From NCBI RefSeq assembly GCF_015624485.1, contig NZ_CP061378.1, positions 4,340,001 to 4,404,000 on the forward strand: 64,000 nt of DNA, in the 5' to 3' direction. How positions within the stretch are numbered: the stretch's first letter is position 1; each line of letters opens with the position of its first letter. Origin of the DNA: Bradyrhizobium genosp. L (GTDB lineage Bacteria > Pseudomonadota > Alphaproteobacteria > Rhizobiales > Xanthobacteraceae). The notes under the pieces are model-generated. The model worked only from the letters and a program-made list of their open reading frames with translations, was not told the DNA's origin and ran no database searches. Below are positions 25,844-34,405 of the stretch, piece by piece. Made by a program: the position numbers and the translations under genes.

Positions 25844-26032
25844 ATGGACAACACCGGCCCAGCCAATCCCATCCGCCGTTTTCTGCAATGGGCGACGACC
25901 CCGCCGCAGGCCTACGGGGTCTACCTCGTCGCCCTGTTCCTGGCCTTCACTCTGTCGTTCTATGCCGGCTCGCTGAAGCCGAAGCAGGCGCCCGCCCCGT
26001 CCGTGAGCACGCCGACCTCGCCGCGCAATTGA
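25844..26032 (+). CDS. Small single-pass membrane protein (62 aa)
   Basis: The ATG at 25844 opens MDNTGPANPIRRFLQWATTP, followed by a single hydrophobic helix (YGVYLVALFLAFTLSFYAG) and a Lys/Pro-rich tail. The arrangement (positively charged arginines before the helix) predicts a cytoplasmic N-terminus. No family recognised. The frame ends at the stop of the convergent EamA gene. The alternative is a non-coding frame, but the clear helix and charge pattern favour a real gene. Confidence 0.6.
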   Translation: MDNTGPANPIRRFLQWATTPPQAYGVYLVALFLAFTLSFYAGSLKPKQAPAPSVSTPTSPRN

Positions 26033-26911
26033 TCAGGCCGGTTTGGGCTCCGAGGTCGCGATCCAGATCCCGGCGAACACCGCGACCAGGCCGACCACCA
26101 AATTGGGCGTGATCGGCTCGCCGACCAGCTGGGTCGCGAGCAGCCCGGCGGCGATCGGGTTCACCGTCATGGTGTTGGCGACGCGGGTCGGCGACGCCCG
26201 CTCCAGTGCCAATACCCACAGGATGAAGGCGAGCGCGCCGCCGGCGATGCCGAGATAGAGACCGGCGATCCATTGCGGCGTGCCGAAATCGCGCAATGTC
26301 GCCAGGCTGCCCGTGAACAGCCCCACGATGATCAGCGCGGCCGCGCCCGTACCCATGCCGACGGCGAGGAAACCGAGTGCGCTGGAGCGGCGGATGAACG
26401 GCCGCGACAGCACGTTGTAGAACGCCATGCAGAGCACCGCGCCGGCCATGATCAATTCGCCGCGCCAGGCACCGACCGGCGCCGCCGAGAGCCCGTAGGC
26501 AAGCGCGGCCGCGACGCCGAGCACCGCGATCGAAACGCCGACCGATTTGCGCAGCGTCAGCGGCTCGACGCCGAGCACGGCGCCGACCACCATGGTCGAG
26601 AGCGGCAGCGTCGCCAGCGCGAGGCTGGCGCGCGCCGCCGTCGTGTAGGACATCGCGATGTTGTAGAGCACGAAGAACACGCCGAAGAAGGCCAGGCCGA
26701 GGGCCGCTACCGCAAGCCAATCCTCGCGCCGCGGCCATTTTGCGCGCAGCAGCACCGCCGCGGGCAGCACGCAGAGGAAGCCGGTCGCCCAGCGCAGGAT
26801 CGCCAGCGTCACCGGGTCGGCCGTGCCTGCGAGATAGCGGGTGATCGCCGCCGCGGTGCCGCCGAGGCAGCTCGACACCAATGCGATCGCAACGCCGATC
26901 CACTCGCCCAT
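26033..26911 (-). CDS. EamA/DMT-family transporter
   Basis: The 292-residue protein has ten hydrophobic segments in two EamA repeats, for example WIGVAIALVSSCLGGTAAAI at the start, LALATLPLSTMVVGAVLGVE closing the first repeat, and PIAAGLLATQLVGEPITPNL in the last helix pair. DMT carriers export metabolites or amino acids; the substrate is not predictable. It is divergent from the XRE-type regulator gene with 79 bp between them, and a palindrome there suggests that the regulator controls both. Confidence 0.9.
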   Translation of the reverse strand: MGEWIGVAIALVSSCLGGTAAAITRYLAGTADPVTLAILRWATGFLCVLPAAVLLRAKWPRREDWLAVAALGLAFFGVFFVLYNIAMSYTTAARASLALATLPLSTMVVGAVLGVEPLTLRKSVGVSIAVLGVAAALAYGLSAAPVGAWRGELIMAGAVLCMAFYNVLSRPFIRRSSALGFLAVGMGTGAAALIIVGLFTGSLATLRDFGTPQWIAGLYLGIAGGALAFILWVLALERASPTRVANTMTVNPIAAGLLATQLVGEPITPNLVVGLVAVFAGIWIATSEPKPA

Positions 26912-26974
26912 CCCTGCCCCGCTGCATTTCGAGCTGCCTTATGGCATCTTGCCGACCCGGATCATTCCGGCAAC

Positions 26975-26987
26975 TACCTGGCAGGTA
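26975..26987. promoter_or_regulatory. Palindromic operator candidate at the EamA/XRE divergence
   Basis: TACCTG-G-CAGGTA is a perfect 13-bp palindrome ending 3 bp before the regulator ATG. The position suits autorepression by the XRE protein. Confidence 0.55.
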
Positions 26988-26990
26988 CTC

Positions 26991-27812
26991 ATGTTGCAGC
27001 AGCGCGATTTCGCGGCGAGCCTGCGCTGGTGGCGCCAGCGCAAGGGCATTTCCCAGCTCGAGCTCGCCTTGCGCGCGGATATCTCGCAGCGCCATCTCAG
27101 CTTCCTCGAGCTCGGACGCGCTGCGCCGAGCCGCGACATGGTGATCCGGCTGGCCGCGGCGCTCGACGTGCCGCTGCGGCAGCAAAATGCGCTGCTGGTC
27201 GCGGCCGGTTTTGCGCCGGTCTGGCGGCAGACCGATCTCGCCGCGCCCGAGCTCGCCCAGATCCGTCACGCACTCGACTTCATGCTGGCGCAGCAGGAGC
27301 CGTATCCCGCGGTCGCGGTCGACCGGCACTGGAATCTGTTGCTGGCGAATTCCGGCGCCGCGCGGCTGGTGGAATTCCTGGTCGGGGCGCTTGCTCCTGG
27401 TACTCCCATCAATCTCGCGGACGCGCTGGTCGCCCCCGATGTGCTGCGGCCCTATCTCGCCAACTGGACCGAGGTCGCCGGCTATTTCGTCCGCAGCGTC
27501 GAGGCCGATGCGGCCGCCGACGGCACCGCGGCGACGGCGGAATTGCTGCAGCGGCTGCTGGCCTATGACGGCGTCGAGGCCGCACTGGCCGCACCGCTTT
27601 CGGAGCCGGCCCCCGGGCCGGTGCTGCCGATGCAATTCCACAAAGGCGACGTCCGGTTGCAGCTGTTCACGACCATCGCGACGCTCGGCATCCCGCAGGA
27701 CGTGACTTTGCAGGAATTACGGATCGAGAGCTTCTTCCCGCTGGACGAGGAGACCGCCCAGGTCTTCAGAACCTGGGCCGAAGCGCAGCCCGCCGAAGCG
27801 GCTCAGTCATAG
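26991..27812 (+). CDS. XRE-family regulator with C-terminal MmyB-like ligand domain
   Basis: The 273-residue protein has a helix-turn-helix at residues about 8-62 (FAASLRWWRQRKGISQLELA, then DISQRHLSFLELGRAAPSRD) and a C-terminal domain with YPAVAVDRHWNLLLANSGAA and RLQLFTTIATLGIPQDVTLQ, the MmyB-like PAS-fold region of this regulator family. It starts at the ATG 26991; upstream in-frame sequence belongs to the divergent EamA gene. The likely target is the EamA gene. The end overlaps the convergent metallo-beta-lactamase gene by 10 bp. Confidence 0.88.
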   Translation: MLQQRDFAASLRWWRQRKGISQLELALRADISQRHLSFLELGRAAPSRDMVIRLAAALDVPLRQQNALLVAAGFAPVWRQTDLAAPELAQIRHALDFMLAQQEPYPAVAVDRHWNLLLANSGAARLVEFLVGALAPGTPINLADALVAPDVLRPYLANWTEVAGYFVRSVEADAAADGTAATAELLQRLLAYDGVEAALAAPLSEPAPGPVLPMQFHKGDVRLQLFTTIATLGIPQDVTLQELRIESFFPLDEETAQVFRTWAEAQPAEAAQS

Positions 27813-28624
27813 AACTCCGGCGATAGTTTCAGGCCGTCGCGCTGCGCCTTGTCGTGGTTGATCCAGAGCTGCGCCTTCTCCTTCGTCAGCGTGTCCGCGA
27901 TCTTCTGCATCGAAGCCAGCGTCTCGTCCTTGCTGAAATTGGCGCTCGGCACCCGCCGATTGTCCCAATTATCCCTGAAATGGGCGGCATCGCCTGAGAG
28001 CACGATGGCGCCAGTGTGCGGCAGTTTCACCAGCAGCGATTGGTGACCGGGCGTGTGGCCCGGCGTCGACAGGATGGTGACGCTGCCGTCGCCGAACACG
28101 TCGCGGTCACCCTCGAGCTTCGTTACCGGATGCTCGGACTTGAAACGCGGCGCGTTGTTGGTGCCGGGCCAGTCATACTCGGCCTTCTGCACATAAAGCA
28201 TCGCGGTCGGGAACAGCTCGACATTGCCGATGTGATCGGGATGGGTATGCGAGACCGCGATCGCCTTGATGTCGGACGGCTTCACGCCGAGCTGGTCGAG
28301 CTGCGCCGCGAGCGTCTTCGGCCGCCGCCAGGTGATCGCCTTGGGATCGGCGGGCGCAAGGCCGTTCGGCATCGCAGCGACCGCGTCGGGGATGCCGGTG
28401 TCCCACAGGAACCAGCCCTGCGCGTGCTTGATCAAATAGCAATTGTCGACGAAGTCCATCGACTTGCCCTCGTTCACGCCGGGCGACCAGCGTGAAATGT
28501 CACCTGCAACGCCCTCGCCGCAGTTGAGGATATAGAGCTTCTCGACGCCCGCCGCCTCAGCGTCCGCCCACGGCATCACGCCCGCGACCGCGAGCAACAA
28601 CGCAAGACCGATGACGTTCTTCAT
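27803..28624 (-). CDS. Secreted metallo-beta-lactamase-fold hydrolase (lactonase-like)
   Basis: The 273-residue protein starts with a signal peptide (MKNVIGLALLLAVAGVMPWA, cleavage near AEA/AG). The zinc motif is SHTHPDHIGN, with further ligands in STPGHTPGHQSLLV and VLSGDAAHFRDN. The order of motifs matches the N-acyl-homoserine-lactonase (AttM/AiiA-like) subfamily, but substrate cannot be set from sequence. The ATG at 28624 is chosen because it begins the signal peptide. It is the last of three co-directional genes; 17 bp separate it from the DmeF-like metal exporter. Confidence 0.86.
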   Translation of the reverse strand: MKNVIGLALLLAVAGVMPWADAEAAGVEKLYILNCGEGVAGDISRWSPGVNEGKSMDFVDNCYLIKHAQGWFLWDTGIPDAVAAMPNGLAPADPKAITWRRPKTLAAQLDQLGVKPSDIKAIAVSHTHPDHIGNVELFPTAMLYVQKAEYDWPGTNNAPRFKSEHPVTKLEGDRDVFGDGSVTILSTPGHTPGHQSLLVKLPHTGAIVLSGDAAHFRDNWDNRRVPSANFSKDETLASMQKIADTLTKEKAQLWINHDKAQRDGLKLSPEFYD

Positions 28625-28641
28625 GTGACCTCCGTTGCGCG

Positions 28642-29604
28642 TCAATGCGCGTGCTCGTGATCCGGACAAGTCTCGACCTCGACCGTGACGTGGCTAAGAC
28701 CGCGCAGCCCGCCGAGCCGGCGCTTGTAGGTCGCGGGCGGCAGCGGATGATCAGACACGACCGAAATCACGGCGGCGCGATGGCCGGGGCCGACCTGCCA
28801 CAGATGCAGATCGGTGATGCGGTCGCCCTTGGTCTCGATGCGTTCGCGAATGGTGGTTTGCAGGTGATCGTCGGCGTTGACGTCGAGCAGTACGGCACCG
28901 GCGGCGCGGATCAGGCCGTAGGCCCAGCTCGCGATCACGATGCTGCCGATGATGCCGACCAGCGGGTCGGCCCAGACCCAGTTCGCGACCATCGCAACCA
29001 GCAGCGCGCCGATCGCCAGCAGCGAGGTCGCAGCGTCGGCGAGCACGTGGACATAGGCGGCGCGCAGATTGTTGTCGTGGCGATGATGGTGATCATCATG
29101 GTCATCATGATCGTGGCCGTGCGCATGGCCGTGATGATGGTGGTCATGGTCGGCGCGCAGCAGCCAGGCGCTGGTCAGGTTGACGACGAGGCCGAGCGCC
29201 GCAACCGCGATCGCTTCCTGATAGGCAATCGCCACCGGATGCAGCAGCCGGTCGATGCTCTCCCAGGCGACCTGGATGGCGACCATGGCGAGGATGATCG
29301 CGCTGGAGAACGCGGCGAGATCGCCGAATTTGCCGGTGCCGAACGAGAAGCGTGCGTTGCGCGCCTGCCGCCGCGCCAGCAGATAGGCCAGCCCCGCGAT
29401 CCCGAGCGCGGCCGCATGCGTCGCCATGTGCCAGCCGTCGGCCAGGAGCGCCATCGATCCGGACAACCATCCGGCGACGATCTCGCCCGTCATCATCACG
29501 GCGGTGAGCGCGACCACGATCCAGGTGCGGCGCTCGTTATGAGCATGTTCGGTGCCGAGGAAGACGTGATCGTGGGTCCATTGGTCGATCGAATGGGAAT
29601 GCAT
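28642..29604 (-). CDS. CDF-family metal exporter, DmeF-like (Co2+/Ni2+)
   Basis: This 320-residue inner-membrane antiporter exports divalent metal. It has the DmeF signature N-terminus (HDHVFLGTEHAHNERRTWI), six helices, the membrane metal site ALLADGWHMATHAAAL in helix 2 and HVLADAATSLLAI in helix 5. A long cytoplasmic loop between helices 4 and 5 is almost pure His/Asp (about 26 residues of HDHHHHGHAHGHDHDD type), a metal buffer. DmeF proteins export cobalt and nickel in rhizobia. It lies 24 bp after the second CDF gene and 17 bp before the hydrolase gene. No DmeR-type repressor lies here. Confidence 0.92.
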   Translation of the reverse strand: MHSHSIDQWTHDHVFLGTEHAHNERRTWIVVALTAVMMTGEIVAGWLSGSMALLADGWHMATHAAALGIAGLAYLLARRQARNARFSFGTGKFGDLAAFSSAIILAMVAIQVAWESIDRLLHPVAIAYQEAIAVAALGLVVNLTSAWLLRADHDHHHHGHAHGHDHDDHDDHHHRHDNNLRAAYVHVLADAATSLLAIGALLVAMVANWVWADPLVGIIGSIVIASWAYGLIRAAGAVLLDVNADDHLQTTIRERIETKGDRITDLHLWQVGPGHRAAVISVVSDHPLPPATYKRRLGGLRGLSHVTVEVETCPDHEHAH

Positions 29605-29628
29605 GGCACGTCTCCGAAGGGGTTTCCG

Positions 29629-30582
29629 CTAGACCGTTTCCGCCGGCGCCAGCCGGCAGGTGTCGCTGCTGATCTCGACCTGCAAGGTCGCATGATGGAT
29701 CTGGAACCGGTGCGAGAGCTCCGCACAGACCCCGTGCAGGAAGGCGTCGTCATGGCCGCCCGGCCGCACCAGATGCGCGGTCAGCGCGGTCTCGCTCGTG
29801 CTCATCGCCCAGATGTGCAAATCGTGAACCTCGGTGACGCCCGCGATGGTGACAAGATAGTCCCTCACCTCTTTGAGATCGATGCCCTTTGGCACGGCGT
29901 CGAGTGCCAGATTCACGCTGTCGCGCGCCAGTTCCCAGCCGCTGATGAGCACGACCACGGCGATGGCGAGGCTGATCGCCGGATCGAGCCACTGCCAGCC
30001 GGTCGCCATGATCAGGAGCGCCGCGACGACGACGCCGAACGAGACGCCGGCATCGGCCGCCATGTGCAGATAGGCGCCGCGGACGTTGAGGTCGGAGTCG
30101 CGGCCGCGCATGAACAACAGCGCGGTGCCGCCATTGATCAGGATGCCGAGCGCGGCGACCCAGACCACGGTCCAGCTTGCGACCTCGGCCGGCTCGCGAA
30201 ACCGGTTGACCGCCTCGACGGCGATGCCGCCGACCGCGATCAGGAGCAGCCCGGCATTGAACAGCGCGGCCAGGATCGAGGCCCGGCGATAGCCATAGGT
30301 GTGGGTGTCGGTCGGCCGCTTGCCGGCGAGCCACGCCCCGGCCCAGGCCAGCAGCAGCGCGATCACGTCGGAGAGATTGTGGACGGCATCGGAGACCAGC
30401 GCCAGCGAGTTGGCGCTATAGCCGAAGACCAGCTCGGCGACGACGAACGCGGTGTTCAGCGAGGCGCCGATCGCAAAGGCAGCGCCGAAACTGTCGGGCG
30501 CGTGGCTGTGCCCGGCATGGGAATGCGAGTGAGCGTGAGAATGCGAGTGACCGCTGTGGTCATGGTCGTGATTGTGCGCCAT
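29629..30582 (-). CDS. CDF-family metal exporter, CzcD/ZitB-like (Zn2+)
   Basis: The 317-residue protein starts with a His-rich tail (MAHNHDHDHSGHSHSHAHSH) and has six helices, with the metal sites LALVSDAVHNLSDVIALLLA in helix 2 and YLHMAADAGVSFGVVVAAL in helix 5. The HxxxD/HxxxD pattern is that of zinc-transporting CDF proteins. The C-terminal cytoplasmic domain contains GVTEVHDLHIWAMS, the usual metal-sensing region. It heads a three-gene minus-strand operon. Confidence 0.92.
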   Translation of the reverse strand: MAHNHDHDHSGHSHSHAHSHSHAGHSHAPDSFGAAFAIGASLNTAFVVAELVFGYSANSLALVSDAVHNLSDVIALLLAWAGAWLAGKRPTDTHTYGYRRASILAALFNAGLLLIAVGGIAVEAVNRFREPAEVASWTVVWVAALGILINGGTALLFMRGRDSDLNVRGAYLHMAADAGVSFGVVVAALLIMATGWQWLDPAISLAIAVVVLISGWELARDSVNLALDAVPKGIDLKEVRDYLVTIAGVTEVHDLHIWAMSTSETALTAHLVRPGGHDDAFLHGVCAELSHRFQIHHATLQVEISSDTCRLAPAETV

Positions 30583-30605
30583 GGCAGCGTTATAGCGCGG
30601 TCAAA

Positions 30606-30623
30606 TGTGGATACTATCACACA
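30606..30623. promoter_or_regulatory. Imperfect dyad upstream of the CDF operon
   Basis: GATA-C-TATC at 30610-30618 is a perfect 9-bp palindrome flanked by TGTG and CACA. It lies about 25-40 bp before the first exporter gene, near a TATAAC hexamer on the minus strand. A metal-responsive regulator is a guess. Confidence 0.4.
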
Positions 30624-30769
30624 GCCGCGCGCCGGACGTTTGCAAAAATTCGGAATAATGAAAAAGTACGACTGATTTGCCCGACGCGTCAAGCCGCTTT
30701 TTTGAATGCTACCGGCCGCCCGCTCCTTTGCATGGGGTTGTTTTCGACAATTTGAGAGCGCGTGCCCGT

Positions 30770-30800
30770 AGCCCGGACGGAGCGCAGCGCCATCCGGGCT
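30770..30800. repeat. Short palindrome after parC
   Basis: AGCCCGGA and TCCGGGCT are separated by a GGAGCGCAGCGC core, a common Bradyrhizobium hairpin. It begins 10 bp beyond the parC stop and may end parC transcription. Confidence 0.65.
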
Positions 30801-30810
30801 GCCGATGCGC

Positions 30811-33075
30811 TTACTCCACGCCGCGGCTGAACTTGTTCGACTTCGGCAGGCCGTGGGCGAGCCGGCCGGCGTCGGCGCGGTTGCCGCGCCAGTCGGCCAG
30901 TTCCTTGATGGTCATGGAGTGCTCGCGGCCGGCGGAATCCTTCCAGGTCAGGCCGACCTTAGAGTCGAACACTGCGACGTCGGAGAGCTCAGCGCTGGTG
31001 TATTTCTGCAACCGCACGCCGCGGCCGCGCGCCATCTCCGGCACCTGGTCAAGGCCAAAGAGCACCATCTTGTGATTGGTGCCGATGACAGCGACGGTGT
31101 CGCCGATCACGGTCGCGATCGCGCGGGCTTCATTGGGCATCTCGACATTGAGCACCTGCTTGCCTTTGCGGGTATTGCCGACGCAATCCTCTTCCTTGAC
31201 GACGAAGCCCTGGCCTTCGCTGCTCGCGATCAGGAACTTGCGTTCGCCCTTGTTGACGAACAGCGAGATGATCGCGGCGTCCTGCTCGAGGTCGATGAAC
31301 ATGCGGATCGGCTCGCCATGGCCGCGGCCACCCGGCAGTTTCGCCACGTCAAGCGAGTAGAACTTGCCGTTGGTGGCGAACAGCAGCAGCTTCGACGTCG
31401 TCTCGGCGAAGAACGAATGCTCGAGCTTGTCGTCGGTCTTGAAGGCCAGGCCCGAGAGATCCTCGACGTGCCCCTTCAAGGTGCGCACCCAGCCCTTCTC
31501 GGAGATCACGACGGTGCACGGCTCGCGCTCGACGAAGGCCTCCTCGATCGCGGCGAGATCATGCTCGGGCGCGTCGGCAAAGGTGGTGCGGCGCTTGCCG
31601 AGCTCGGTCTTGGGACCGAACATGTCGCGGACCTTGGTGACCTGCTCGCCGACCTTGACCCATTGCTTGGCCTCCGATCCGAGCAGCCCCTCGATGCCCT
31701 TCAGCTCCTTGCGCAGCTCGGCATCTTCCTCGCGGATCTTCATTTCCTCGAGCCGGCGCAGATTGCGCAGCCGCATGTTGAGGATCGACTCGGCCTGGAT
31801 GTCGGAGAGCTTGAAGGTCTTCATCAAGACCGGCTTCGGCTCGTCCTCGGTGCGGATGATCTTGATCACCTTGTCGATGTTCAGATAGGCGATCAGCTGT
31901 CCGCCGAGCACCTCGAGCCGGTGCTCGATCTCGCCTTTACGGAAATTGGAGCGGCGGATCAGCACGTCGCGCAGATGGTCGAGCCATTCGCGCAGGCATT
32001 CGGCGAGGCCCACGACCTTGGGAATGCGCCCCTTGATCAGCACGTTCAGGTTCAGCGGGATCTTGCTTTCCAGCTCGGTCAACCGGAACAGCGATTCCAT
32101 CATCAGCGCCGGGTCGACGGCGCGCGACTTCGGTTCGATGACGAGACGGATGTCCTCGGCCGATTCGTCGCGAACATCGCCGACCAGCGGCAATTTCTTC
32201 TGGTCGAGCAGCTCGGCGATCTTCTCGACCAGCCGCGACTTCTGCACCAGCCACGGGATCTCGGTGACGACGATGATCCAGGTGCCGCGGGCACCCTCTT
32301 CCTGGCTCCAGCGGGCGCGGGTGCGGAACGAGCCGCGACCGGTGGTGTAGGCCTCGATGATCGATTCCTTTGAATCGACGACGATGCCGCCGGTCGGGAA
32401 GTCCGGTCCTTTCACCCACTTCAAGAGCGCCTTCGACTTGGCGTCGGGCTTCTCGATCAGATGCAGCGCGGCGTCGCAAAGCTCGGCGGCATTATGTGGC
32501 GGGATCGAGGTGGCCATGCCGACCGCGATCCCCTGCGCACCGTTGGCGAGCAGGTTCGGGAAACCGCCGGGCAGCACGATCGGCTCTTTCGACTGGCCGT
32601 CGTAATTGGCGCGAAACTCGACGCCGTCCTCGTCGATGCCCTCGAGCAGGAGGCGCGCGACGTCGGTCATGCGCGCTTCGGTGTAGCGGTAGGCAGCCGG
32701 GTTGTCGCCGTCGATATTGCCGAAATTGCCCTGGCCGTCGACCAGCGGGTAGCGCGAGGAGAAATCCTGCGCCAGGCGCACCATCGCGTCATAAATCGCC
32801 TGGTCGCCGTGCGGATGGAACGAGCCCATCACGTCGCCGACGATCTTGGCGGATTTCTTGAAGGCAGTGCCCGGGTCGAGCCGCAGCAGCCGCATCCCGT
32901 ACAGGATGCGCCGGTGCACCGGCTTCAGCCCGTCGCGGGCGTCCGGCAAGGCGCGGTGCATGATCGTCGAGAGCGCATAGGCGAGATAGCGCTCCTCGAG
33001 CGCATCACGCAGCGGCACCTCGTGGATTTCGGCCGGCTTTTCCGGCGGCTTTGGCGGTTTCGGTCGTTTTACCAT
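30811..33075 (-). CDS. parC: DNA topoisomerase IV subunit A
   Basis: ParC makes the transient double-strand break used to decatenate daughter chromosomes, with ParE supplying ATPase activity. The 754-residue protein has the breakage-reunion domain: [20 protein letters not shown], then the [20 protein letters not shown] segment, and catalytic Tyr131 in [13 protein letters not shown]-terminal beta-propeller contains [19 protein letters not shown] and [20 protein letters not shown]. The shorter length and propeller without the gyrase box fit ParC, not GyrA. The quinolone-region position equivalent to E. coli ParC Ser80 is Gln92. It is the last gene in the recO-side block. Confidence 0.95.
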   Translation of the reverse strand: MVKRPKPPKPPEKPAEIHEVPLRDALEERYLAYALSTIMHRALPDARDGLKPVHRRILYGMRLLRLDPGTAFKKSAKIVGDVMGSFHPHGDQAIYDAMVRLAQDFSSRYPLVDGQGNFGNIDGDNPAAYRYTEARMTDVARLLLEGIDEDGVEFRANYDGQSKEPIVLPGGFPNLLANGAQGIAVGMATSIPPHNAAELCDAALHLIEKPDAKSKALLKWVKGPDFPTGGIVVDSKESIIEAYTTGRGSFRTRARWSQEEGARGTWIIVVTEIPWLVQKSRLVEKIAELLDQKKLPLVGDVRDESAEDIRLVIEPKSRAVDPALMMESLFRLTELESKIPLNLNVLIKGRIPKVVGLAECLREWLDHLRDVLIRRSNFRKGEIEHRLEVLGGQLIAYLNIDKVIKIIRTEDEPKPVLMKTFKLSDIQAESILNMRLRNLRRLEEMKIREEDAELRKELKGIEGLLGSEAKQWVKVGEQVTKVRDMFGPKTELGKRRTTFADAPEHDLAAIEEAFVEREPCTVVISEKGWVRTLKGHVEDLSGLAFKTDDKLEHSFFAETTSKLLLFATNGKFYSLDVAKLPGGRGHGEPIRMFIDLEQDAAIISLFVNKGERKFLIASSEGQGFVVKEEDCVGNTRKGKQVLNVEMPNEARAIATVIGDTVAVIGTNHKMVLFGLDQVPEMARGRGVRLQKYTSAELSDVAVFDSKVGLTWKDSAGREHSMTIKELADWRGNRADAGRLAHGLPKSNKFSRGVE

Positions 33076-33150
33076 GGGGAGAGGCGTTAAACCCTGGCGG
33101 TGAATCGGGCAAGCCGCGAATCAGCAGGAATTTAGGCTGTGGATTGCGAT

Positions 33151-33900
33151 CTAGGTCCCGACCGCGCGGGTCCGTCGCCTGGTCACCGCGTTGATAAATC
33201 CGTCACGCGCATCGGAATGGCCCTGCCCGCGCGGCTCCAGCACGTGGCGGAGCAGAAACAGGCCGGTGATCGCAAAGCCGGCGCGCAGGTCCTCGTCCGA
33301 CCAGCTGTTAGAGCCGCCCTCGCCTTCGCGCAGGAAGGCCGGCAATGGCAGCAGGCGATCGGCCCACGGCTCGCCGGCCGCCCGCGACACCGCGCCGCCG
33401 GATTTCGGCGACACATAGACCAGGTCGGTGGTCGCCCCTGTCGCGGCGCAGTTTCCGAGATCGAGGCCGAAGCCGAGCTCGGTCAGCATCGCGAGCTCGA
33501 ACCGGATCAAATGCACGGCGGCAACGCCGGCGTCCTCGAAATCATCCAGCGTCCCCTGCAGCATCTCGTAGATGTCTTCATGCGGGTCGCGCTCGGGCAA
33601 CAGCCGCGCGAGCGCGGCGAGATGGGTGACGCCATAGACCGCATGCGACGCGCCGAGCAAGCTGGCCGCGCGCAGCCGCGTGCCTTCCACCGTGTACATG
33701 CCGAGATGCTCGTCGAGCCGCGCGCGCCATACCGCCGTGACGTCATTGCCGGGCTGCAGGATCGGCCGCATCCGCGAGCTGGCGCCGCCGCGCACCAGGC
33801 CGAGATGGCGGCCATGCTCGCGGGTCAAGAGCTCGACGATGGCGGAAGATTCGCCATGCCGTCGCACGCCCAGAACGATGCCTTCGTCGGTCCATTCCAT
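33151..33900 (-). CDS. recO: DNA repair protein RecO
   Basis: RecO anneals DNA strands and with RecR loads RecA on gaps. The 249-residue protein shows the N-terminal OB-fold opening [20 protein letters not shown], the typical [20 protein letters not shown] and the helical C-terminal part with [20 protein letters not shown] and LLPLPAFLR. Only one cysteine remains of the four that bind zinc in some relatives. It sits between a small membrane-protein gene and parC, in the usual era–recO–parC order of rhizobia. Confidence 0.94.
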   Translation of the reverse strand: MEWTDEGIVLGVRRHGESSAIVELLTREHGRHLGLVRGGASSRMRPILQPGNDVTAVWRARLDEHLGMYTVEGTRLRAASLLGASHAVYGVTHLAALARLLPERDPHEDIYEMLQGTLDDFEDAGVAAVHLIRFELAMLTELGFGLDLGNCAATGATTDLVYVSPKSGGAVSRAAGEPWADRLLPLPAFLREGEGGSNSWSDEDLRAGFAITGLFLLRHVLEPRGQGHSDARDGFINAVTRRRTRAVGT

Positions 33901-33917
33901 GGCGGAGAACGTATCAC

Positions 33918-34004
33918 CGTAGGGCGGATTAGCGCAGCGTAATCCGCCGATATATCCCCGAGACGTGAGATGGCGGGTTACGCCTTCAGCTAACCCGCCC
34001 TACG
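33918..34004. repeat. Palindromic repeat, 'CGTAGGGCGGATTAGCG' family
   Basis: CGTAGGGCGGATTAGCGCAG and GCTAACCCGCCCTACG form the outer arms with a second, weaker pair inside. Similar in form to the CGTAGG elements at 12243, 42978 and 43672. It occupies the interval between recO and the next gene. Confidence 0.83.
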
Positions 34005-34392
34005 CGTTGAACCAGCCCTGCGCATCGCCGGTGAAGGAGAAATACAGCCCGGCCGAGGTCAGGATGCACGACACCACCTCGATGCCGCTGTCGAGCTCGA
34101 CGCCGCGCTCCCCGATCACCTGCAGCAGCGAGATCACCGAGAGCGCCAATGCAGCAACCAGCGCCCAGCGCGGCCAGTTCTTGTGGTGCTGGGCCGCAAG
34201 CCAGACGAAATACATCAGCAGCAGGATCATGCCGCCCGCCATCAGGGTGGCCACCATGATCATCTGCTCGGTCATCTCGCCGGTCGGCGTGCGGTCCTGG
34301 AACGCCACCGACAACGCATCCAGCGTCAGCGAGAGATAAAGCAGCACCTCAAACCACAGCACGTTCTCGGGCACATTCTTGGGCACGTTCAT
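34000..34392 (-). CDS. Four-helix membrane protein of unknown function (130 aa)
   Basis: The product MNVPKNVPENVLWFEVLLYL… has four hydrophobic segments, for example LMAGGMILLLMYFVWLAAQH and RWALVAALALSVISLLQVIG, the pattern of a small inner-membrane protein. The ATG at 34392 is used; the upstream extension of this frame overlaps era and is spurious. It lies 13 bp after era and would be co-transcribed with it. The function is not recognised, but the position between era and recO appears deliberate. The last five bases fall in a repeat. Confidence 0.75.
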   Translation of the reverse strand: MNVPKNVPENVLWFEVLLYLSLTLDALSVAFQDRTPTGEMTEQMIMVATLMAGGMILLLMYFVWLAAQHHKNWPRWALVAALALSVISLLQVIGERGVELDSGIEVVSCILTSAGLYFSFTGDAQGWFNA

Positions 34393-34405
34393 CGCAACGC
34401 CAGCT

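Noticed and set aside
28645..30675. A 676-codon plus-strand frame
   Set aside because: Antisense to the two CDF exporters; no recognisable domain.
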